A stretch of DNA of 64,000 nt from the NCBI GenBank assembly GCA_012514315.1, contig JAAZAN010000111.1:1-64000 (forward strand), in the 5' to 3' direction. Source of the DNA: Chloroflexota bacterium. Lineage in GTDB: Bacteria; Chloroflexota; Anaerolineae; B4-G1. The notes beneath the pieces were generated by a model. The model was not told where the DNA came from. It saw nothing but the letters and a program-made list of their open reading frames with translations, and made no database searches. A program made the position numbers and the translations under genes. How positions within the stretch are numbered: position 1 is the first letter of the stretch; every line of letters begins with the position of its first letter. Shown in pieces: positions 47,111 through 55,524 of this stretch.

Positions 47111-49353
47111 TGACGCAACGTGGGCGCTTCTGTATTAGCCTGGTGATCTTCATTGGGCTGGCAGTGTGCTACAGCCTCATCACTCCAATTTTCGAGGCCC
47201 CTGATGAGGTGTGGCACTATGCGTACGTGCGGTATCTGGTGGAGCAACGTGCGCTTCCTCCACTGGATGATGCAGGGACCGGAGCCTATCAGGAGGTGGC
47301 GCAACCCCCACTGTTCTACGCTGTAGCGGGTCTGATGAGCGGCTGGGTGAGCGACGATGATCTGGTTGAGCTCATGTGGCATAACCCAGGATTCGGCTAT
47401 CACGCCAGTGGTACGGTCAGTGACAACAAGAATATGCTTGTCCACACGGATCGGGAGCGGCTTCCCGGAGCGGGCGCTGTTCTGGCTATTCGCCTGGCAC
47501 GCTGTGCGTCACTAGCCTTCGGTGTGCTCGCTGTTATCGCGGCCTGGGGATTGGGGCGAGAAGCGTTTCGCAACCAGCCGGGGCTGGCATTGGGTGTGGC
47601 GGGAGTCGTGGCCTTCACGCCGCAGTTTCTGTTCATCAGCGGTGTCGTCAGCAACGACAGCGCCGCGACAGCCCTCGCGACTTGTGCGGTGTGGGCTCTG
47701 GCGCGTGTCGTCAACCGTGGGATGAAACTGCGTCGCACACTGGTTGTCGGTGTACTGATCGGGCTGGCGGCATTGGCGAAGACCAGTAACCTGCTGCTCT
47801 GGCCGCTGGCTGGCGCGGTGCTTTGCCTGGCTGTGCGGCCACGGATCGATCGTGATCAACCTTTCCAACGACTGTGGCCTGGGCTTGGACGTGCTTTGTT
47901 GGCTCTTTCGGTTGCCGTCCTCGTCAGTGGGTGGTGGTATCTGAGAAATGCCCTTGTCTATGGCGACCCGCTCGGCGTTGGAGTGCATGTGGATACACCG
48001 TGGGGGAGACAACAACCGGCGTCGTTGCTCACACTCGTGGGCGAGCTGCCCAAGGTGTATCGTTCCTTCTGGGGGGCGTTCGGTTGGGGGCACGTTGAGT
48101 ATCCAACGGTTGTCTACTGGGTTCTGGGTGGATTCATAGCGCTCAGTCTGGTAGGGTGGATTGCGGCGTGGCGTCGGGCTCAGTCGTCGGGCCAGTGCTG
48201 GGTGTTTCTCCTGTCAGTGACGTGGTGCAGCCTGGTTGTGGCGGCGCTTGCACAATGGATGCGGCAGGTCGAGGCGCCGCACGGACGGCTGCTCTTCCCG
48301 GCTATCGGGGCATGGGCAGTCCTTGTTGTGGGGGGGTGGGCGGCCCTTCCGCGGCCACGCCTCACACGCTTCATCTCAAGCCCTCTGGCACTCATTGTAG
48401 GCGCGCTGACGGTCCTCAGTCTGTTGACACCCTGGCTGGTGATACGCCCCGCCTTTGCTCACCCCCGCCTGATCACCCGGGACAAAGCCGAAGAGATGGT
48501 CGGTGTGCGCGACCTGACGTACGACGGGACAGCCCGTCTGATCGGGGTCAGGCCTGACCGGACGACGGCGCTCCCGGGGGATACGTGGATTGTGCGAGCC
48601 TGTTGGGAGGCGATAGCCCCGATGTCTGCGGACTACACCGTGCTGGTTCATCTCGTGGGACGGGATAACGTGCGCGTGGGAGAGAGACACACGTATCCTG
48701 GACTGGGTCGCTTCCCGACGTCACTGTGGCCAGTCGGCCGAGCGTTCTGCGATGAGTACCGTGTGCAGGTGGAGCCGTGGGCGCCTGTACCGGAGCTATA
48801 CGACATTGTGATAGGGCTCTACGACGCGTCGACTGGCCAACGGTTGGTGACCCGAGATGTTCACGGTGCGAGAGTGGAGTACGCGGTTGTGGAGCAATTG
48901 CGCGTTGCTCCTGATCAGCCAGTTACCGTCTCGCCTGAGCATGCCGCAGACTACCAGTTGGGAACGGGGATCCGATTGATCGGGTACGACGTCTCCAGTG
49001 TGGTTGCAGCCGGTGACCCGCTGACCGTCACGTTGTATTGGCGGGCGGACGAACAGCCGGACGGAAGCTATACCGCCTTCGTTCATCTGCTCGATGCAGA
49101 TGGACAGCAAGTGGCCCAGCATGACAGTCTGCCCCGCTATGGGCGCTATCCGACCCAGGCCTGGCGTGTCGGGGATGTCGTACCAGATGAACACGTGCTG
49201 AGCATACCGCCGACTGCGTCCGACAATCTGCTGATGGATCGGCGCGTGCGCCTGGTGGCGGGTATGTATGATGCGGATACGCTCGAGCGTCTGCTTGCCG
49301 CTGACTCCGACGGACCGCTGACCGACAATCTGATCCGACTGACCTATCCTTGA
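47110..49353 (+). CDS. DUF2142/GT39-like multi-TM membrane protein
   Basis: PIFEAPDEVWHYAYVRYLVEQRALPPLDDAG...QPPLFYAVAG; C-terminal SADYTVLVHLVG and GSYTAFVHLLDADGQQVAQHDSLP modules. Confidence 0.78.
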   Translation: MTQRGRFCISLVIFIGLAVCYSLITPIFEAPDEVWHYAYVRYLVEQRALPPLDDAGTGAYQEVAQPPLFYAVAGLMSGWVSDDDLVELMWHNPGFGYHASGTVSDNKNMLVHTDRERLPGAGAVLAIRLARCASLAFGVLAVIAAWGLGREAFRNQPGLALGVAGVVAFTPQFLFISGVVSNDSAATALATCAVWALARVVNRGMKLRRTLVVGVLIGLAALAKTSNLLLWPLAGAVLCLAVRPRIDRDQPFQRLWPGLGRALLALSVAVLVSGWWYLRNALVYGDPLGVGVHVDTPWGRQQPASLLTLVGELPKVYRSFWGAFGWGHVEYPTVVYWVLGGFIALSLVGWIAAWRRAQSSGQCWVFLLSVTWCSLVVAALAQWMRQVEAPHGRLLFPAIGAWAVLVVGGWAALPRPRLTRFISSPLALIVGALTVLSLLTPWLVIRPAFAHPRLITRDKAEEMVGVRDLTYDGTARLIGVRPDRTTALPGDTWIVRACWEAIAPMSADYTVLVHLVGRDNVRVGERHTYPGLGRFPTSLWPVGRAFCDEYRVQVEPWAPVPELYDIVIGLYDASTGQRLVTRDVHGARVEYAVVEQLRVAPDQPVTVSPEHAADYQLGTGIRLIGYDVSSVVAAGDPLTVTLYWRADEQPDGSYTAFVHLLDADGQQVAQHDSLPRYGRYPTQAWRVGDVVPDEHVLSIPPTASDNLLMDRRVRLVAGMYDADTLERLLAADSDGPLTDNLIRLTYP

Positions 49354-49368
49354 TGATGAGTTCTGAGA

Positions 49369-51852
49369 GTGGCGATGACGTTCTCGACGGGCAATGGCGG
49401 GAGAGACCGCCCGGAACATCTGGACAGTGAGCCCCGTGCTCGGGTTGGATGGTCAAGGATCATCCAGTCGCGCGGCGTGCGTCGAGCTGTTCCATTGGTG
49501 TTACTGCTCGCGTTCTTCGCACAGCTAACCTGCGGCGCGAGATCACTCTCGTTGACGGTTGATGAGCCATATCACATCGTCCGTGGATACGTCTATCTGA
49601 CCAGTGGTGATTTCTGGATGATACCCCTGCTCGGACATCCGCCCTTTGTGGAGGGATGGGCCGCGCTTCCGTTGCTCGTTCAACCTGATCGGCCCGATCC
49701 TGTATCCGCGCCACACTGGCACGATAATAGCGTGCTCTACGTTCAAGACTTGTTGCCGCGATTGGGCTCGATCGAACAGGTTGAGGTTCTCACGCGGGTA
49801 CCGATCATGCTGCTCGCAACGGTCCTGCTGGCCGCTGTGTGGCGCTGGGGCGCTCAACTTGGTGGATGGTGGGCCGCGCTGTGGGCGGCGGTGCTGATGG
49901 TGTGGGATCCGACTATGATCGCCCACTCGCAACTGGATACGACCGACCTGGGTGTGACAGCGCTCGTCTTTGGTTTCGTTGTCCTGTTCTGGAATACCGT
50001 TGCCCGCCCGTCATGGTGGCGGCTTGCCGTGACCGGGGTGGTTGGCGGGCTTGCTATGGGTGCGAAGCACTCCGGCATAGTGATTGTGCCGTTAGCGGGT
50101 GCGTTTAGCATCTGGGCCTGGTCGTGTCCCAGGCAAATGAAGCGCGACAACGCCCAGCCATCCGGATGGATTGTGCCCTCCTTTGAGCGCCTGATAGGCT
50201 CTCTCTGGGTGTCTGTCACCATCGTAGCTATCGCCGTGGGTACCCTGTGGGCGATCTATGGATTCGAGATAGGGCGTCAGTCCGGGTTTCCGTGGGTCAT
50301 CCCGTTTCCCTCGCACATCTCTTCGCTATCGGCGTTGTTCTCTGATCGGGCTCGCACTTCGTTTCTCCGAGGTCATCTGAGGGAGGGGGGATGGTGGTGG
50401 TACTACCCCTATGTCTTCGCTATCAAGACGCCACTTCCCTTCCTGGCCGCGATGGGGTTTTGTCTGTTCCACTGGATGCGCCGTGGTTGGCGGGCCTGGC
50501 TTAACGATCTGCCAGTCTGGCTCTTCCCTGTCATCCTCTGGTTTGTCGCGATGCGCAGTGAGATGCACATCGGATACCGACATCTCTTGCCGACGTTGCC
50601 GTTCCTCTACGTGTGGGTTGGCAAGACACTGGCTTGTGCGGCGCCGCTGCGTCTCCGATTGTCGCGCTGGGGCCTGGCGTTGGGTGTGTTCTGGTACGCA
50701 CTGGGTGCATGGCAGGCCTACCCGTACACCCTGGCGTACTTCAACGAACTGATCGGTGGGCCGGCCGAGGGTTACCGGCACGTTGCTGACTCCAATCTGG
50801 ATTGGGGCCAGAGCTTCAAGGCGCTGGCTGAGGCCATGCGACGTGAAGGTATCTCACGGGTCAATCTCAGCTACTGGACACGGGTCGATCCGGCGTTGTA
50901 CGACGTCTCGTATACGCCTCTCCCACCTGTTCCTGGTACCGAGGATGCTGACTTCCCTAGCTATGCCCCACCTGCTGGCATCTACGCGATCAGTGTGACT
51001 GCACTGCAAGGTATTGTTGTGGCCGATCCCGAGCTCTATGACTGGTTCCGTCACATGACGCCGATGGCCCAGCCAGGCTACGGAATCAATATCTACAGAG
51101 TCGAGATGCTGCCCGAGTCCGGCGGCTGGGTCGCGCAGTGTATTACTCCCACGGCCCCGCTTCCTCAGGAAGAGATCGTGCGGGGATTTGGTGAGCCTGT
51201 CTCCCGTGTAGCCCACTTCGACTGTGACCAGGCGTGGCTCTATCCGGATGGAGGGGAGACGGGCGGATGGTTCGTCCTGCACGATGACGCAGCGCGAACT
51301 GAGAGCGATTGGATACAGACGCATCTCGCCAACGCCCGACTGAGCTACGGCAAGCATCGGCCCAGCCTGTTTCCGCCGTTCTCCATTTATGAGCACTCGG
51401 CACATTCGATGCCGCTAATCGAAGGACGAGCGACGGCGCCTGGGAGTGACGGCGAACTGGTGGCCCCCGCACACTTCGTTGGTCCTCTGAGTTTCCAGGG
51501 GTATCAGATTGGAGGCTCTAGTGATCAGGGCGTGGAGCTTCACACGTGGTGGAGTGTGAACGAGACGATAACCCGACCGTTCTCGCTGATGGCCCATGTG
51601 GTGAATGATGTGGGCCATCCTATCAGTGTGGCCGACGGGATGGGGGTCTCGATCACAGAGCTACGGCCTGGAGATTGGTTTGTGCAGCGCCATCAACTGG
51701 ACCTGACCTTAAGCGACGGCCTCGTCGATGGGACCCTCTGGTATCAGACTGGTGCATACTGGTTGGACACTTTGGAGCGATGGCCTGTTCTGCTTGGTGA
51801 TGAGGCGGTGGGCGATCGGCTCATTCTAGCAGAGGTGGATTCACTACACTGA
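49369..51852 (+). CDS. GT39-like (PMT-clan) glycosyltransferase, paralog E
   Basis: TVDEPYHIVRGYVYLTSGDFWMIPLLGHPPF, DPTMIAHSQLDTTDLG, HIGYRHLLPTLPFLYV, DSNLDWGQ. Confidence 0.86.
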   Translation: MAMTFSTGNGGRDRPEHLDSEPRARVGWSRIIQSRGVRRAVPLVLLLAFFAQLTCGARSLSLTVDEPYHIVRGYVYLTSGDFWMIPLLGHPPFVEGWAALPLLVQPDRPDPVSAPHWHDNSVLYVQDLLPRLGSIEQVEVLTRVPIMLLATVLLAAVWRWGAQLGGWWAALWAAVLMVWDPTMIAHSQLDTTDLGVTALVFGFVVLFWNTVARPSWWRLAVTGVVGGLAMGAKHSGIVIVPLAGAFSIWAWSCPRQMKRDNAQPSGWIVPSFERLIGSLWVSVTIVAIAVGTLWAIYGFEIGRQSGFPWVIPFPSHISSLSALFSDRARTSFLRGHLREGGWWWYYPYVFAIKTPLPFLAAMGFCLFHWMRRGWRAWLNDLPVWLFPVILWFVAMRSEMHIGYRHLLPTLPFLYVWVGKTLACAAPLRLRLSRWGLALGVFWYALGAWQAYPYTLAYFNELIGGPAEGYRHVADSNLDWGQSFKALAEAMRREGISRVNLSYWTRVDPALYDVSYTPLPPVPGTEDADFPSYAPPAGIYAISVTALQGIVVADPELYDWFRHMTPMAQPGYGINIYRVEMLPESGGWVAQCITPTAPLPQEEIVRGFGEPVSRVAHFDCDQAWLYPDGGETGGWFVLHDDAARTESDWIQTHLANARLSYGKHRPSLFPPFSIYEHSAHSMPLIEGRATAPGSDGELVAPAHFVGPLSFQGYQIGGSSDQGVELHTWWSVNETITRPFSLMAHVVNDVGHPISVADGMGVSITELRPGDWFVQRHQLDLTLSDGLVDGTLWYQTGAYWLDTLERWPVLLGDEAVGDRLILAEVDSLH

Positions 51853-51864
51853 AGGCAACCTGAC

Positions 51865-51892
51865 TTGCGAAATTGGCTGCATGTGGTAGAAT
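51865..51892 (+). promoter_or_regulatory. Sigma70-like promoter for the DEAD-box helicase
   Basis: TTGCGA-N16-TAGAAT, about 100 nt upstream of the ORF. Confidence 0.5.
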
Positions 51893-51944
51893 GCAGTGCA
51901 TCGACACATGTTGGCATCGTCAGCGAATACCGGCTGGTAGATTC

Positions 51945-51978
51945 GAGCCCTGCGGTGTGAAGCAGGGCTCTTTGTTGT
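51945..51978 (+). promoter_or_regulatory. Leader hairpin (terminator/attenuator-like) in helicase 5' UTR
   Basis: GAGCCCTGC-GGTGTGAA-GCAGGGCTC, 9-bp perfect stem followed by TTTGTTGT and a GAGGAG RBS. Confidence 0.6.
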
Positions 51979-51993
51979 GAGGAGTACTCCAGA

Positions 51994-53646
51994 TTGAACG
52001 ATTTCCAGATTTTGGGCTTGCGGACTGAACTACTGCAAGCAGTCAGTGAACTGGGTTATCAGACGCCGACCGCGATTCAGGCGCGCGCTATTCCGATCCT
52101 GTTGTCGGGTCGAGACATGATGGGCCAGGCCCAGACTGGCACGGGCAAGACGGCGGCCTTTGCTCTGCCCATATTGAATGGACTAGACCTGGATCTTGTG
52201 GGTGTGCAGGCACTGGTTCTGACCCCAACACGGGAACTGGCGGACCAGGTTGCTCACGCTATCCACGAGTACGGGCAGCATCGGCAGGTGCGCGTCCTGC
52301 CGGTCTATGGCGGGCAGTCCTATAGCCGTCAGATCAGTCGTCTTCAGCGGGGCGTTCATGTTGTGGTCGGCACCCCAGGTCGTCTGCTGGATCTGTTGGG
52401 GCAGGGCGTCCTGAACCTTAGCAGTCTGCGCTTCCTGGTGCTCGATGAGGCAGATGAGATGCTGAACATGGGATTCATCGAGGACGTCGAGGCGATCCTG
52501 AGTCAGACGCCTACGGCGCGTCAGACCGCCTTGTTCTCGGCGACGCTGCCTGAGCCGATCCGTCGGCTCTCCGACCGGTACCTTCGTGAACCGGAACTGG
52601 TTGTGACGAGCAGTACCCGATTGACTGTGGATCAGACAGAGCAGCGGCAGTATCTCGTTTCTGAGTCCGACAAGTTGGCCGCCCTCCTTCGCCTGCTGGA
52701 GATGGAGGAGGGGATCAGAAACATCCTGAACTTCGTCCGCACCAAGATCGGGGCTGGAGCACTGGCTGAGGCGCTGCTGGAGCGAGGTGTTCAGGCCGAT
52801 GCCCTACACGGCGACCTGACTCAGCCGATGAGGGAGACGGTATTGCGCCGCTTCAGGGATGAGACACTCCCAGTAATGGTAGCAACGGATGTGGCAGCTC
52901 GTGGTCTGGATATCGACGATATCTCCCACGTCATCAACTATGATGTTCCGTTGGACTCGGAGGCGTACGTTCACCGGATCGGGCGTACGGGGCGTGCCGG
53001 AAGGACTGGCGTGGCGATCACCCTGGTCACTCCACAGGAACGCTGGCGTATGGATCGGATTGAACGGTTCACGAAACAGGCCATCGCACGGGCCACATTG
53101 CCCGGGAAGGCCGATGTGCTGAACCGACGCAAGGAACGCTTTCTCAGCCGATTGAGTGATCGGTTCACACCGGAACTTGTCGATGATGAACGTAGAATGG
53201 TCGAGCGACTCGTCGAGGCCGGCTATGATCCTGCCGATATCGCTGCCGCAGCACTTCGCCTGGCTCGGGAAGGTGAGAGACAGTGGGCTGTGGACGAGAT
53301 CTCCGAAATCAGAGAGCCAGCAAGGCGTGAGGTAACAGCTCGTCGCACGGGGCGGCGGGATTCCAGGGCCGATGGAAGGCGCAGACAGCGAGCAAGATCT
53401 CGTTGTGAAGCGGGCATGGTGCGGATATCGATCAATCTAGGCAAGGAACAGGGCATCCGTCCCGGTGATGTTGTAGGCGCCATTGCCAATGAGGCGGGCA
53501 TTCCGGGCAAGGCGATCGGCGCTATCGACATTCAGCGGCAACAGACGTTCTTCGATGTGGTGGATCAACATGCGGAGCGTGTGCTGCAGGGCGCGGGTCG
53601 GTGGAAGCTGCGGGGGCAGCCTGTCATGCTGAAGTGCGTCGACTGA
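51994..53646 (+). CDS. DEAD/DEAH-box RNA helicase with DbpA-like C-terminal RNA-binding domain
   Basis: TPTAIQARAIPILLSGRDMMGQAQTGTGKTAAFALP, PTRELADQV, VLDEADEMLNMGF, SATLP, HRIGRTGRAGRTGVAI; C-terminal VRISINLGKEQGIRPGDVVGAIANEAGIPGKAIGAIDI. Confidence 0.95.
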   Translation: MNDFQILGLRTELLQAVSELGYQTPTAIQARAIPILLSGRDMMGQAQTGTGKTAAFALPILNGLDLDLVGVQALVLTPTRELADQVAHAIHEYGQHRQVRVLPVYGGQSYSRQISRLQRGVHVVVGTPGRLLDLLGQGVLNLSSLRFLVLDEADEMLNMGFIEDVEAILSQTPTARQTALFSATLPEPIRRLSDRYLREPELVVTSSTRLTVDQTEQRQYLVSESDKLAALLRLLEMEEGIRNILNFVRTKIGAGALAEALLERGVQADALHGDLTQPMRETVLRRFRDETLPVMVATDVAARGLDIDDISHVINYDVPLDSEAYVHRIGRTGRAGRTGVAITLVTPQERWRMDRIERFTKQAIARATLPGKADVLNRRKERFLSRLSDRFTPELVDDERRMVERLVEAGYDPADIAAAALRLAREGERQWAVDEISEIREPARREVTARRTGRRDSRADGRRRQRARSRCEAGMVRISINLGKEQGIRPGDVVGAIANEAGIPGKAIGAIDIQRQQTFFDVVDQHAERVLQGAGRWKLRGQPVMLKCVD

Positions 53647-53712
53647 ATCAAGGACCATCTGGCCGTCAGTCTTTCCGCCTGGATCGAGGCGGCGTTTCGG
53701 CGAAGGGCGCCT

Positions 53713-54276
53713 TCACTCCAGATTGGCGTGGCGGGCGAGCATCTGAGTCGGGGTGAGACGCAGCTCATCCATGAGCTGCACGGTGACCAGGTCGAGCAAC
53801 AGGCCCAAGGATTGCTCAAAGAGTGTTCCCATTGGCTGTATCGATCTCAGTCCTGAATCCTCAGCCAGCTTGGGGGTGGGAGCTGCTATCACGATGACAG
53901 TGTCTGCCTCGGTAGCCAGAGGGGAGCGATCTGTTGCAGTGATCAGGGCGATGTGCGCCCCTGCGGCCCGGGCGCACCGGGCGTGTCCGACCAGCGAAGC
54001 GGTCTGCCCTGAGGCGGACCCTAGAACAAGCGTATCCGCTGGTTCGATAGCCGGCGCGGTGACCTCTCCAACAACGTGGACGGTAATCCCTAGATGCATC
54101 AAGCGCATGGCGAATCCCCGCATCTGCAACCCGGACCGACCTTGCCCGTCCACGAATACTCGTGGCGCCGCGAGGATACTCGAGCGGAGTGTGCCTAGCG
54201 CCGCGCTGTCGACCGATTGAAGGGCGCCGGCCAGTTCCTGAAACAGGAGTGGTAGCAATTCACTCAGTGTTGCCAC
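53713..54276 (-). CDS. SIS-domain 6-phospho-3-hexuloisomerase-like protein
   Basis: VFVDGQGRSGLQMRGFAMRLMHLGITVHVVGEVTAPAIEPADTLVLGSASGQTASLV; HxlB-like length and C-terminus. Confidence 0.85.
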   Translation of the reverse strand: MATLSELLPLLFQELAGALQSVDSAALGTLRSSILAAPRVFVDGQGRSGLQMRGFAMRLMHLGITVHVVGEVTAPAIEPADTLVLGSASGQTASLVGHARCARAAGAHIALITATDRSPLATEADTVIVIAAPTPKLAEDSGLRSIQPMGTLFEQSLGLLLDLVTVQLMDELRLTPTQMLARHANLE

Positions 54277-54383
54277 AGAAATCCTTCTTTCTCGAGAACG
54301 TCGATGGATGGATGCACTCCACGTGCGACCCGCAGGGATATTTCACGAGAATGTCTCTCGACTGTGATTCCAGACAAGAGCAG

Positions 54384-54411
54384 AGTATAATGGCCAGCAA
54401 GCGGCTGTCAA
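54384..54411 (-). promoter_or_regulatory. Sigma70-like promoter for the hxlB-like gene
   Basis: Minus strand TTGACA-N16-TATACT, same architecture as 45401-45428. Confidence 0.65.
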
Positions 54412-54454
54412 CGCCCGGTTGATACAAGACAGGTGTTGAGCCGCCGAATACGAC

Positions 54455-55399
54455 ATGTGTGAGCCTACACGATGCGCCCATTCTGCGCCAGGCAGCTGGC
54501 CTCATTGGATCGTTCTCCCGGTGGTACTGGCCATTGTTTTGCTGCTGACAATCGCCGCGTCAACCGGAGTTGCTGATCAAACGCTCGATCTCACTCCAGA
54601 AGCGTGGTTATTCCTGCCGTCGGTTCGTCTGGACCCAACGCCTACCCCATACGCGTGTCCATCAACGTCGGACAACCAAGTCGTCCGGGGAACGGCCTTT
54701 CAGTATGACAGAGATGACCCGGTGCGCCCTGCCGTTGACCACGCCGACAAGAACCTGGCGTTGAGAGGCTACGTCCCCAATACCGATCCGCGTCTCCTGC
54801 GGCAACTGGTTGACTACGGCTCCGATGATCCAAGACAGCCGCCCCAGTTTGCCACCCTGTTCACGCCGTACCGCGTGCCCAGCCTTACGAGCTTCTATCA
54901 GGCGCACGACTGGTACTGGGCGCCGTCACCGGAGATCGGAGCCAGAGGAACGCCCATCACCCAGCCACAGGTCACGGCGCTCGGCCTGAACACCACGCCA
55001 GGTGAGACCCTGCGGGTTCCGGTATCGGGCTATGAGATTGGGATCGACGTCGAGGTCTTAGTCCTCTTTGCCGATAGCGATACTGTTGCACTGCGCTATA
55101 CCCGCGACGACAGTTCTGGCGCTCCGGGCTACACGGTGCACGTCGATCAGATATGCACGGATCCCAACCTTCTCGCGCTGTACAACGAGCTAGACCGTGC
55201 CGACGGACCACGCTACGTGTATCCCAATCCCTCGTATGACCTGCCGGTCCTGGCAGCCGGACAGCCACTTGGTACCGCGCGGGACACCAAGATCGTCGTG
55301 GCAATAGTGGATACTGGAGCATTTCAGGATCCGCGATCGTGTAATGAATGGTGGCAGATCAGGCCGGGGTACTCCTTGGGCTGTCCCTCGCACGAATAG
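54455..55399 (+). CDS. Secreted/membrane-anchored hypothetical protein
   Basis: N-terminal hydrophobic segment, FLPSVRLDPTPTPY linker; no recognised domain. Confidence 0.5.
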   Translation: MCEPTRCAHSAPGSWPHWIVLPVVLAIVLLLTIAASTGVADQTLDLTPEAWLFLPSVRLDPTPTPYACPSTSDNQVVRGTAFQYDRDDPVRPAVDHADKNLALRGYVPNTDPRLLRQLVDYGSDDPRQPPQFATLFTPYRVPSLTSFYQAHDWYWAPSPEIGARGTPITQPQVTALGLNTTPGETLRVPVSGYEIGIDVEVLVLFADSDTVALRYTRDDSSGAPGYTVHVDQICTDPNLLALYNELDRADGPRYVYPNPSYDLPVLAAGQPLGTARDTKIVVAIVDTGAFQDPRSCNEWWQIRPGYSLGCPSHE

Positions 55400-55489
55400 A
55401 CCTTCTGCGCTCATTGCCGGAGGCCGCTCTCTGTGCGGTGAGCTGGCCGATCGTTTGAGGTGCACGCAGCCGACAGACCGACACTTTGT

Positions 55490-55517
55490 TTGTCGCTGAT
55501 CTTGGCGATGGTATAAT
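55490..55517 (+). promoter_or_regulatory. Possible sigma70-like promoter for DUF2723 gene
   Basis: TTGTCG-N16-TATAAT. Confidence 0.4.
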
Positions 55518-55524
55518 CCGAAAA

